64,000 nucleotides of DNA. Source: Acidobacterium sp. S8. GTDB lineage: Bacteria > Acidobacteriota > Terriglobia > Terriglobales > Acidobacteriaceae. The stretch spans positions 48,036 to 112,035 of the forward strand of contig NZ_LMUM01000013.1 in assembly GCF_009765985.1 (NCBI RefSeq), read 5' to 3'. A model generated the notes under the pieces. It had not been told where the DNA came from. It saw nothing but the letters and a program-made list of their open reading frames with translations, and did no database searches. A program made the translations under genes and the position numbers. This document shows, in pieces, positions 19,600-26,770 of the stretch (the stretch's first letter is position 1; each line of letters starts with the position of its first letter).

Positions 19600-19840
19600 G
19601 CAAGACTTCGCACGAACGTTGTTCGTGCGGGTCCATTCGACTGCGTGCTTCGCGCTCCGCTCAGGATGACGGCATGTTTGGAGGCGCACTTCTCGCTTAG
19701 GATGACGGCGCGATGTGGGTGCTCTTCGTATTACTTGCTCGGCTCAGGATGACGGCGTGTCTGAAGTGCTCTTCGCTTTCTGGATAACGGCGCGATGTGG
19801 GTGGCCGTCACACTCTGGGACGGCATCTGGGTATGACGGC
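19600..19840. repeat. Degenerate short tandem array with CTCAGGATGACGGC core
   Basis: Core copies occur at about 19660-19673 (CTCAGGATGACGGC), 19696-19709 (CTTAGGATGACGGC), 19743-19756 (CTCAGGATGACGGC), 19778-19791 (TTCTGGATAACGGC) and 19826-19840 (TCTGGGTATGACGGC), with a shorter one near 19813. Spacing is about 35-47 bp. GCGATGTGGGTG recurs between copies at 19709 and 19792. The left-most unit also carries the GCGGGTCC/TTCGACTGCG part found inside mnmG. The rest of 19465-19960 has no gene. Confidence 0.7.
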
Positions 19841-19920
19841 GCATTTGGGGATTTTCAGGTGCTGTAACTCAGGTTTTAGCGACAATTTCGCGTCTTTAAC
19901 GGCGATTTCAGGGCAAATGG

Positions 19921-19956
19921 GAAGGCCCCGTTTTCCGCAAAGAAAACGGGGCCTTC
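19921..19956. terminator. Terminator hairpin after the RNase P RNA gene
   Basis: GAAGGCCCCGTTTT (19921-19934) pairs perfectly with AAAACGGGGCCTTC (19943-19956) around an 8-nt loop. On the minus strand it starts 4 nt after the end of the RNase P RNA. The T/A tracts lie within the stem, so it could work in either direction. Confidence 0.75.
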
Positions 19957-19960
19957 ATCT

Positions 19961-20405
19961 GCAAGCAGCCTGTAAGCCGAATTTTGTCGAGGACGGTCAT
20001 TCCTCTAGGCGACGCATTGCTGCGGCGCTCAAGCGACCTACCCGAAGGTTTCCGCTCCACTTTGCGGGCAAGCCCGCCAGTCTGGAGGACCCACGTTGAC
20101 GCGCCGGGCAGGCACGCCGCGCGGCTATCTGGGTCTCGCCGCGCATCCCTCCCTATTTGGTCTTGCTCCGTGTGGGGTTTACCCTGCCTCCGACGTTACC
20201 GCCGGAGCGGTGCGCTCTTACCGCACCTTTTCACCCTTACCTTGCGTCTTGCGACGTAGGCGGTATCTTCTCTGTGGCACTTGCCGTCTCGGAGCCTTGA
20301 CGCTCCGATCCCGGACGTTATCCGGCACACTGCCCTACGGAGTTCGGACTTTCCTCTCCTGAAATGCGCGAACGCATTTCAGCAGCGACCGCCCAGCTGC
20401 TTGCT
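19961..20405 (-). ncRNA. rnpB: RNase P RNA, bacterial type A
   Basis: The minus strand has the two hallmark sequences of bacterial RNase P RNA: GAGAGGAAAGTCCGAACTCC near the 5' end (about 20345-20365) and ACAAAATTCGGCTTACAGGC at the 3' end (about 19969-19990). Terminal GCAAGCAGC (20396-20404) and GCTGCTTGC (19961-19969) pair to form helix P1, which sets both ends to within a few bases. Total length about 445 nt fits type A. This RNA is the catalytic component that removes 5' leaders from pre-tRNAs, with RnpA (not in this window). Open frames crossing it in either direction are not genes. Confidence 0.95.
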
Positions 20406-20447
20406 TGGTTCTATGGTATCGCAATGGCGGATTCGAGCTACTACAAT

Positions 20448-20480
20448 CCCACATCTCAAAATCGAGATGTGGGGCACCCG
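20448..20480. repeat. Palindromic repeat copy 1 (upstream of toxin gene)
   Basis: ACATCTCAAAATCGAGATGT core with ACATCTC/GAGATGT arms, flanked by CCC on the left and GGGGCACCCG on the right. It is the same unit as the copies at 21310, 23051 and 23144. Confidence 0.85.
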
Positions 20481-20551
20481 TCTACTGACCTCATGATCGG
20501 ATGAACAAAAGGCCCCATCAGTATCGGCTACGTTCCAACAATGAACGGGTT

Positions 20552-20574
20552 ACTATAGCACTTAGTGCTATAGT
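20552..20574 (+). promoter_or_regulatory. Operator palindrome of the toxin-antitoxin operon
   Basis: Perfect 10-bp arms ACTATAGCAC and GTGCTATAGT around TTA, ending 6 nt before the toxin ATG (20581). The right arm includes TATAGT, a plausible -10 element, so the transcript may be nearly leaderless; no good ribosome-binding site is visible. Antitoxins with an XRE domain typically bind such a palindrome to repress their own operon. Confidence 0.85.
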
Positions 20575-20580
20575 ACAAAG

Positions 20581-20964
20581 ATGGGGCAGAATCCTTCCGA
20601 GGGGTTTTCGGTTTATAAGAGCAAACCCTTTGCCCGATTCGTCAAGAAGGCGCGTATTACCGATTCCGATCTTTGGAGAACTGCTCGGCTGGCAAACGAA
20701 GGCGTAATCGATGCTGATCTCGGCGGCGGAGTCGTCAAGCAGCGTATCGCTCGCTCCGGTGAAGGCAAGTCAGGCGGGTCACGCTCGATCATTCTCTTCA
20801 GGAAGAATGACCGCGCCGTTTATGTTTATGGCTTTGAGAAAAAGGACATTGCCAATATCAAGCCTGACGAGTTGGAGGCCTTCCGAGAGCTGGCTAAGGT
20901 GATCCTTGGATACACCAAAGCGGAGATCCAAAGCGCGTCGAAGACGGAGCGCTCATTAAGGTAG
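20581..20964 (+). CDS. RelE/HigB-family toxin of a type II toxin-antitoxin pair
   Basis: 127 residues. YKSKPFARFVKKARITDSDLWRTA, the middle block GVIDADLGGGVVKQRIARSGEGKSGGSRSIILFR and the end YVYGFEKKDIANIKPDELEAFRELAKVIL match the RelE/HigB-type toxin group whose partner is an XRE antitoxin (toxin gene first). Proteins of this fold are usually ribosome-dependent mRNA endonucleases; that activity is inferred. The ATG at 20581 lies directly after the operator palindrome. The antitoxin starts 21 nt downstream with a GGAGG ribosome-binding site. Base composition is more AT-rich than the flanking core genes. Confidence 0.88.
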   Translation: MGQNPSEGFSVYKSKPFARFVKKARITDSDLWRTARLANEGVIDADLGGGVVKQRIARSGEGKSGGSRSIILFRKNDRAVYVYGFEKKDIANIKPDELEAFRELAKVILGYTKAEIQSASKTERSLR

Positions 20965-20985
20965 AAAAACCGGAGGTGGATAACA

Positions 20986-21303
20986 ATGTCTAAAAAATAT
21001 CGCAGCAAGATCATGGCTGCCATTCATGAGACGGCGGTTGATCTGCACAGAGTCGGCGGCATGGATAAAAAGACCATGCGCAAGTTCGACGCGCTGTGCC
21101 TGACGCCGATTCAGGCAATGACCCCGAAGAAGATTCGTGCTCTACGTACTCGCGAAAAAGCCAGCCAGACTGTCTTCGCAGCCTATTTGAATGTGACGCC
21201 CAGTCTGGTCAGCAAATGGGAACGTGGTGAGAAACATCCACAAGGCGCATCGCTTAAGCTGCTTTCTCTCGTAGAGAAAAAAGGGTTGGAGGCTGTGGCA
21301 TAA
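20986..21303 (+). CDS. XRE-family antitoxin of the type II pair
   Basis: 105 residues. The C-terminal half is a Cro/C1 helix-turn-helix: KIRALRTREKASQTVFAAYLNVTPSLVSKWERGEKHPQGASLKLLSLVEKKG. The N-terminal half (~1-50) contains CLTPIQAMTPKKI, seen in HigA-like antitoxins that pair with this toxin type. It would neutralise the toxin and repress through the palindrome at 20552-20574. GGAGG (20971-20975) precedes the ATG. The gene is followed within 10 nt by another copy of the palindromic repeat. Confidence 0.9.
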   Translation: MSKKYRSKIMAAIHETAVDLHRVGGMDKKTMRKFDALCLTPIQAMTPKKIRALRTREKASQTVFAAYLNVTPSLVSKWERGEKHPQGASLKLLSLVEKKGLEAVA

Positions 21304-21309
21304 CGACTC

Positions 21310-21380
21310 ACATCTCAAAATCGAGATGTAGGGTACCGCAGCATAACTATCTCACCTTTCAAATTGAAATGTGGGTACCC
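21310..21380. repeat. Palindromic repeat copies 2 and 3 (downstream of antitoxin)
   Basis: A perfect core ACATCTCAAAATCGAGATGT at 21310-21329 is followed by AGGGTACC. A decayed copy, CACCTTTCAAATTGAAATGTG with GGTACCC, spans 21353-21380. Together with copy 1 they bracket the toxin-antitoxin pair. Confidence 0.8.
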
Positions 21381-21398
21381 AATATGGAGAGCCTTTCG

Positions 21399-22190
21399 AT
21401 GTTTAGCTCGATGGAAGCACTTCGTCAAGAATTTGGTCTCGACAGATCACAGACTATTGAAGAGTCGATTGCAGAATTGACACGACGCCGCGCGGCTATA
21501 CATCCAGACAAAATGGGCGGAAATTTTGTGAGCCCTGCCGCTGAGGCACATTATATGCGGCTGTCTGAAGCATTAGAGTATTCGAGAAATCAGAACCCAA
21601 CACAGCTCGTGCTGTCGCAAACTGTTGAGATAGATGGCCTGACTACCTTAGTGAAATCACTCCAAAACACAGTAGAACAATTAAGACTTGATGCTCCAAA
21701 ACAACATCAAATGAAAGAGGATATCAAAAGAGAATTAGCTAACTCCCATCGAACTCTCCGAATTAGTACTGCAACATTTGCAACTATGTGTGCCACAATC
21801 CTAGGCTTTTCTGAGAAGTTACCATCCAACCCTATACTTGCCCCCATCGCTAGAAGTGCGTGGGCTAAAGACTGTCTTCTCTTCCTCTTTCTATTCTCAG
21901 GAATTGCTTTTTTTCTAACTTGGCTTAATGAGAACCGCTCGAGAAACATCATGCAGTATTTGCTCTCGGACCGCGGTCTCTCGACAATAATGTTTTGGTG
22001 CCTAAATTCTGGACATGACGAAGAACCTAAGACCGAAATTACCAAACAGCAGATCATTAGTCATATTCTCGAAATTGGTAAATCTTGGCACAAATCTAAA
22101 CCGATCAGAATTCTGAAAAGTTGGTTCAGGGTACGGATATCACATGACTTTGCCGAAGGCATTGCCGCTAGTCAATTAGCTATCCTTTAG
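21399..22190 (+). CDS. Membrane protein with an N-terminal J-like (HPD) domain and coiled coil
   Basis: 263 residues from the ATG at 21399, chosen because GGAGA (21386-21390) lies 8 nt upstream; in-frame ATGs at 21369 and 21384 are alternatives, the first lying within a repeat. Residues ~5-62 (ALRQEFGLDRSQTIEESIAELTRRRAAIHPDKMGG, HYMRLSEALEYSRN) follow the layout of a J domain, with the HPD tripeptide at 35-37 between two amphipathic helices. A predicted coiled coil (~80-120) and two hydrophobic segments (about 122-138 and 157-176) follow, then a ~85-residue polar tail. Base composition is AT-rich compared with neighbours. I do not recognise a family. Partnership with DnaK is known for J domains but only inferred here. 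Confidence 0.6.
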   Translation: MFSSMEALRQEFGLDRSQTIEESIAELTRRRAAIHPDKMGGNFVSPAAEAHYMRLSEALEYSRNQNPTQLVLSQTVEIDGLTTLVKSLQNTVEQLRLDAPKQHQMKEDIKRELANSHRTLRISTATFATMCATILGFSEKLPSNPILAPIARSAWAKDCLLFLFLFSGIAFFLTWLNENRSRNIMQYLLSDRGLSTIMFWCLNSGHDEEPKTEITKQQIISHILEIGKSWHKSKPIRILKSWFRVRISHDFAEGIAASQLAIL

Positions 22191-22476
22191 AACGTGGAGT
22201 CATCAATGTCTCTCGAATGAAAGGAATTGAACGCCTTTACACCATAGATGAATCCTGCGCGAGAGAAATTATTGAGAACCGAGACGGTCCGTATCATCCC
22301 AGACTCTGGTAGTTCCAAGTCGGCTGTGGGTACGGATACTTTGAACTTTTTCGGATGACTAACTTCATCTCACCGCTCCGATCTTCTCTCTAATACAATC
22401 TAATCTTTCGGCCTTCATCGACTAGGCCTTACAACCTGCCAGCCAACAAGCGTATCTTTCATCGTGGAGGTGGGAG
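22191..22476. other. AT-rich gene-free stretch after the J-like protein
   Basis: Only very short frames occur, such as a 31-codon one at 22217 (MKGIERLYTIDES...) that overlaps a four-codon frame by ATGA. None is convincing. It may be the decayed end of the accessory island. GGAGGTGGGAG at 22464-22474 serves the next gene. Confidence 0.4.
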
Positions 22477-22959
22477 ATGGAGAAGGAAATCATTGGACAG
22501 GGTGCGAAGCCGGGGAAGAGTCACGAGGATGTGCAGTGGCTTGATCTGGAGTCGATGGCTCGCGTGCAGCTCACCTCAGAGGATCCGTCATTTCCGATAG
22601 AGAATGCGTTGAGCACGAATCCGGAGCGCAATGAGATGGGGTGGCGCGCTGCTGCTGCCGGGCCGCAGACGATTGTGCTGGTGTTTACGGTGCCGACGCA
22701 TCTGCGGCGGATATTTGCGCACTTTATTGAGCGCGAAACGGAGCGGGGGCAGGAGTTTGTGCTGCGCTACTCCTCTGCAAAGGAAACGGATCGCGAGATT
22801 GTGCGCCAGCAGTGGACTTTCAGTCCGACGGGATCGGCGCAGGAGATTGAGGATTACGCCGTCGATCTGGATGGCGTGACGAAGCTTGAGCTGGTGATCG
22901 ATCCTGATCGCGGGCGCGGGCAGAGCCTGGCGACGCTCAACGCGCTGCGGCTGGCTTAA
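22477..22959 (+). CDS. Unrecognised protein, possibly discoidin-like carbohydrate-binding fold
   Basis: 160 residues with a strong ribosome-binding site (GGAGGTGGGAG). No signal peptide or membrane segment. The order of short strands, the phrase PSFPIENALSTNP...GWRAAAAGPQTIVLVFTVPTHLRRIFAHFIE and a C-terminal DGVTKLELVIDPDRGRGQSLATLNALRLA resemble an F5/8-type-C (galactose-binding-like) beta-sandwich, where 'ENALD' and 'QTI.L.F..P..L..I' are common signatures. If that is right it binds a glycan or nucleic-acid ligand. This rests on pattern similarity only. It stands alone between the accessory island and a tandem repeat array. Confidence 0.55.
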   Translation: MEKEIIGQGAKPGKSHEDVQWLDLESMARVQLTSEDPSFPIENALSTNPERNEMGWRAAAAGPQTIVLVFTVPTHLRRIFAHFIERETERGQEFVLRYSSAKETDREIVRQQWTFSPTGSAQEIEDYAVDLDGVTKLELVIDPDRGRGQSLATLNALRLA

Positions 22960-22984
22960 CGGCTATTTTCTACAGCGACGGTTC

Positions 22985-23236
22985 GCTTTCGGCTCGATGG
23001 ACTCCAATCCCATATCTCAAATGTGAGGGCCCTTCGGACTTGCAGACTTACCTACATCTCAGAATCGAGATGTGGGGCACCCGCAGCTTTCAGCTCGATG
23101 AATTTTTACCCCATGTCTTAAGACCTTTGGCCTTGCAGACTTACCCACATCTCAAAATCGAGATGTGGGGCACCCGCGGCTTTCGGCTCGATGGATTTTC
23201 CATCCTATGTCTCAAAATCGGTACCCTTCGGCCTGT
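22985..23236. repeat. About 92-bp tandem array of the palindromic repeat
   Basis: Three units each begin GCTTTCGGCTCGATGGA or a close variant (22985, 23086 and 23178). Units one and two each contain a decayed half (CCCATATCTCAAATG at 23009; CCCATGTCTTAAGACC at 23110), then CTTGCAGACTTACC, then a well-kept palindrome (23051-23083 and 23144-23176). The third unit stops after a decayed half (23206-23236). No gene lies between 22960 and 23252. Confidence 0.8.
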
Positions 23237-23252
23237 GCCTGGCTTCGCTTAT

Positions 23253-23699
23253 CTATTTGTGGCTCTCTTTGGATTTATCTTCGATGAGTTTCTTGGTCAG
23301 CAGGACGAGGCCGAGGAGCTGCGTCCATTCGGAGACGATGTTGCCGACGACCTGTCCCCATTTTCCTTCGGAGTCCATTTTGACGTAGAGGAAAACCCAT
23401 GCGGCTCCGGTGATGGCGAGAAAGATGGTGAGCGAGTGGTTCCGGACAATCTGGAAGAGCCGGTCGTGCCATTGACCCTTCGGCTGGTTGCTCTCGGCTG
23501 AGCCTATTTCATAGAAATATTTTGTCGCGATGACGGTGAGAACTACGCCGGACCAGTCGGCAATAGTGTTGCCGAAGAAAGAGCCCCAGAGCGTGCTGGG
23601 ATCGCCGTAGATGTAAAGGACGATCCATAAGAGCAGGATGCTGACTGCGGCCGTGCCGAGGGCGTGGTGCTTGAGGAAGCTCTTCTTTTTTCTGGCCAT
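23253..23699 (-). CDS. Small membrane protein with an internal duplication
   Basis: 148 residues from the ATG at 23699, where GGGTGG lies 5 nt upstream; an in-frame GTG at 23708 is the alternative. Four hydrophobic segments are arranged as two repeats. STLWGSFFGNTIADWSGVVLTVIATKYF in the first half aligns with GKWGQVVGNIVSEWTQLLGLVLLTKKL in the second half, each preceded by a membrane helix (VSILLLWIVLYIYG and IFLAITGAAWVFLYVK). The N-terminus is strongly basic (ARKKKSF) and should be cytoplasmic. I do not recognise a named family. It may be a small channel- or receptor-like protein, but nothing in the neighbourhood points to a function. Confidence 0.65.
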   Translation of the reverse strand: MARKKKSFLKHHALGTAAVSILLLWIVLYIYGDPSTLWGSFFGNTIADWSGVVLTVIATKYFYEIGSAESNQPKGQWHDRLFQIVRNHSLTIFLAITGAAWVFLYVKMDSEGKWGQVVGNIVSEWTQLLGLVLLTKKLIEDKSKESHK

Positions 23700-23773
23700 T
23701 TCTGCCACCCATCTGAAACTGTTCGCGAGAATTGGTTAACGAACAGTCAGATGCATGGTAAGCGACAATGTGA

Positions 23774-23797
23774 ACGCCGGAGCGGCTGCTCCGGCGT
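23774..23797. terminator. Hairpin downstream of the RcnB-like gene
   Basis: ACGCCGGAGC (23774-23783) pairs with GCTCCGGCGT (23788-23797) around a GGCT loop, 33 nt beyond the stop at 23830 on the minus strand. There is no clear T-tract, so termination is likely but not certain. Confidence 0.55.
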
Positions 23798-23829
23798 GGC
23801 ATCATTTAGCGAAGTGCAGTTGACGAAGC

Positions 23830-24156
23830 CTAGTGAGTTGCTGAGGCTACAACGACCGAAGCGATAACTCCAGTGGCGACGGCGGCGAGAACGTAATTTC
23901 CGTCTACCTCGCGCCATTCATAGCCATGGGGCGGCTCGTGGAGGTGATATTGGTGGTAGTCGACTCTTTCGCCACGATTCCAATCTTCATTGTGCATTTT
24001 GTAGCCCTTTTTCCACTCATCGTGGTGGACATATGCATGATTGTCGTGGTGATCGTCGTGATGGTCATCGGGGCGATCCTGAGAGAAAGCAACACCTGCC
24101 GGAGAAAGAAGTGCAGCGAGCATGGTAAGAGCAGCAACTCTGCGAATAGGGTTCAT
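23830..24156 (-). CDS. RcnB-like small periplasmic protein
   Basis: 108 residues from the ATG at 24156 with AGGAGG just upstream; the longer in-frame ATG at 24195 has no ribosome-binding site. A signal peptide (VAALTMLAALLSPAGVAFSQ) is followed by a His/Asp-rich stretch (DDHHDDHHDNHAYVHHDEW). Then KKGYKMHNEDWNRGERVDYHQYHLHEPPHGYEWREVDGNYVLAAVATGVI matches the RcnB/YohN C-terminal core (PPxGYxWxxVxxxYVLxxxxxGxI). E. coli RcnB helps keep Ni/Co inside the cell. The His-rich segment here is suggestive of metal binding, but the role in this organism is inferred. Confidence 0.8.
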   Translation of the reverse strand: MNPIRRVAALTMLAALLSPAGVAFSQDRPDDHHDDHHDNHAYVHHDEWKKGYKMHNEDWNRGERVDYHQYHLHEPPHGYEWREVDGNYVLAAVATGVIASVVVASATH

Positions 24157-24528
24157 GAAACCTCCTGAAGCTTTGATGTCGCTTGTAAACGGCAACGTTG
24201 TGTTGGCAGAGGTTTTTGAAGGGAAATTATCTGCGATGAGCGATGCTTTTTTCTTAAGCTACTGGGATCGTTGCTGATAGCTTTCTAAAAAAATATTGGG
24301 ATGCCGACAATACTTTTTTGGCATGCGCTGGTGTTTCGGAAAATTATGGGAGCGAGCGGCGCATGATTTGATCTGGATGTTACATGATGTTTGCGAGAGT
24401 AAAAATGACTTTCCGACTGGGTCTTCAGTCATGGAATCGCAACATGATCGTCACATGATCGCAACAAGCGGGGAATAGGCTGGCACCCGCGATTCCTGTT
24501 ATGGGAATCGGGAGAGGTGAATCCCCCT
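24157..24528. other. AT-rich regulatory region upstream of the phospholipase C gene
   Basis: No gene is seen. An 11-bp-period direct repeat of ACATGATCG occurs at 24442-24450 and 24453-24461, with two looser CATGAT copies near 24362 and 24381. Phase-aligned direct repeats of this kind are typical of response-regulator sites. The phospholipase ribosome-binding site GGAGAGG is at 24511-24517. Confidence 0.45.
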
Positions 24529-26621
24529 ATGAGCTCAGACCGTCGTACTTTTCTCAAGCTTTTAACAATCAGTGCAGCTTCGGCAGCTTTTCCTGCGAGC
24601 ATCAGCCGCGCGCTTTCGATTCCGGCGCACCATCGCACGGGCACGATTGAGGATGTGGAGCATGTCGTCTTCATGATGCAGGAGAACCGCTCGTTCGATC
24701 ACTACTTCGGCACGCTGCGCGGCGTGCGCGGCTTTGGCGATCCGCGGACGATCAAGCTGCCTTCAGGCAAGAGCGTGTGGTATCAGCCGGACGCGACAAA
24801 TCCGGATGGCTATGTGCTGCCCTTTCATCCGGGCGCGCCGAACCTTGGGCTGCAGTTTCTGCAGGACCTGGCGCATGACTGGACGACGACGCATGGGGCA
24901 TGGAATGACGGCAAGTATGACCAGTGGGTTCCGCAAAAAGGCACAACTACGATGGCGCACCTGACGCGCAGCGATATTCCGTTTCACTATGCGTTGGCGG
25001 ATGCCTTTACTGTCTGCGATGCGTATCACTGCTCGCTGCTGGGGCCAACCGATCCGAACCGGTATCACATGTGGACGGGCTGGGCGGGCAATGATGGCAA
25101 TGGCGGTGGTCCGGTGATCGATAACGCCGAAGCTGGGTACGACTGGTCGACCTATCCGGAGCTGCTGCAGAAGGCCGGCGTCTCGTGGAAGATTTATCAG
25201 GATCAAGGGCAAGGTCTGGACGCCGCGCATTTCTGGGGATGGGGAGATGATGCGTATATCGGGAACTATGGCGATAATTCGCTGCTCTATTTCCATCAGT
25301 ATCAGAACGCACCGGACTTGAGTCCACTGGCACAGAAGGCGCGGACGGGAACGAACATTTCGAAGAGTGGAACGCTGTTCGATATCTTTCGCCAGGATGT
25401 GATGAACTATGCTCTGCCGCAGGTGTCGTGGGTAGTAGCGCCGGAGGCTTACACGGAGCATCCGAACTGGCCGGCGAATTACGGCGCATGGTATGTGTCG
25501 CAGGTACTGGATGCGTTGACGGCGAATCCGGAGGCGTGGAGCAAGACGGTCTTCTTCTTCATGTTCGATGAGAATGATGGCTTCTTCGATCACATGGTGC
25601 CACCGACTCCGCCGCAGTCGCGGACGGAGGGCATTTCGACAGGACACGACGAACGAGCTGTTCGCCGGGAATGGGGAGTATCCTGCCGGGCCTTATGGAT
25701 TGGGTGTGCGGGTGCCGATGATTGTGATCTCACCGTGGAGCAAAGGCGGATGGGTGAACTCCGAGGTCTTCGATCACACTTCGCTGATTCGTTTTATTGA
25801 CCGGCGATTTGGCAGGCAGTATCCCGGGCATTACGGAGTCGAATATTACGACGTGGCGGCGCGCGGTGGCAGGCGATCTTACGTCGGCGTTTAACTTTGC
25901 CTCGCCGAATGATGCGAAGGTTCCACTGCCGAGCACGGCAGCATATCAGCCACCGGATGATAATCGGCATCCGGATTACATTCCTGCGCCGCCGAGCGAC
26001 CAGGCGCTTCCGGCGCAGGAGCCGGGCGTGCGGCCTGCTCGTGCGCTGCCTTATGAGCTGCACGTAGAGGCGGACGTGAACTCGCAAGCTCCGGTTGAGC
26101 TTCGCTTCCGCAATACGGGCAAGGCTGCGGCGGTATTCCATGTGCGATCGGGCGATCGCAAGACGGGGCCGTGGACATATACGGTTGGCGTGCGCGATGA
26201 GGTCTCGGATCACTTTGGGGTGCGTGGCGACGCTTCGTATGATCTTTCGGTCTATGGAGCGAATGGTTTTCTGCGTACTTTTACTGGAGGCGCGAACAGC
26301 GCGAAGCTGAAGGTGAAAGCGATTTACGACGTGGAATCAGAGGGCATCGCGCTGGAGATTCGTAACGAAGGGCGAGGCGACGAGAAGGTTCGCATTGTGG
26401 ATGCCTACTCAGGCAAGACGGTGACGCAGCGATTGGAAGGACATGAGACTTTCACGCACTACTGGCCGCTGAAGAGGTTTTCCGGATGGTACGACCTTAC
26501 GGTGACGGTGGAATCCGATGCGACCTTCCAGCGCCAGCTTGCGGGGCATGTCGAGACGGGATGCGACAGTGTCACCGATCCGATGATCGGTGCGGCGGCT
26601 GCCCAGCCTGTTGTCGCGTAG
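24529..26621 (+). pseudogene. Twin-arginine phospholipase C (phosphoesterase family), broken by two frameshifts
   Basis: The protein begins MSSDRRTFLKLLTISAASAAFPAS, a textbook twin-arginine signal, then IEDVEHVVFMMQENRSFDHYFGTLRGVRGFGDPR, the hallmark start of acid phosphatase/non-haemolytic phospholipase C. The first frame runs to near 25640. Coding then continues in the next frame (DTTNELFAGNGEYPAGPYGLGVRVP, SPWSKGGWVNSEVFDHTSLIRFIDRRFG), and from about 25825 in the third frame (ITESNITTWRRAVAGDLTSAFNFASP through a C-terminal beta domain to 26621). Likely lesions: loss of two bases in TCGACAGGACACG, and one extra C in TATCCCGGGC. Restored, the protein would be about 697 residues, full length. 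It would hydrolyse phosphatidylcholine-like lipids outside the cytoplasm. Sequencing error is an alternative to true decay. Confidence 0.85.
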
Positions 26622-26648
26622 GAAAGCTTCTTAACACCATAACCCTGT

Positions 26649-26682
26649 GGCCTTCATGTACTTATCGCACGGAGGCCTTTTT
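26649..26682 (+). terminator. Rho-independent terminator
   Basis: GGCCTTC (26649-26655) pairs with GGAGGCC (26671-26677, one G-T pair) and is followed by TTTTTG. It lies 28 nt after the phospholipase stop codon and before the tag gene. Confidence 0.7.
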
Positions 26683-26770
26683 GTTGCTTCCCGGTCGATA
26701 TAACGAGCGCGATTTCGCGGGCCAAGTATGATTGGAGCTACTAAAAGGCCATCGACTTCGTGGAGAAAAA

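Noticed and set aside
19600..19840. Possible CRISPR array or satellite next to rnpB
   Set aside because: Cores are short and degenerate with 35-47-bp spacing and no spacer uniformity; matches a known-style dispersed non-coding repeat instead.
19797..20362. Plus-strand open frames over 19797-20362
   Set aside because: They are antisense to the RNase P RNA, whose conserved ends and P1 pairing are plain.
22217..22312. 31-codon frame after the J-like gene
   Set aside because: Too short, no clear ribosome-binding site or conserved character; left as part of a gene-free stretch.
22985..23236. Possible CRISPR array
   Set aside because: Repeats are long, variable, mixed with decayed halves and not separated by unique spacers of constant length; there are no cas genes nearby.
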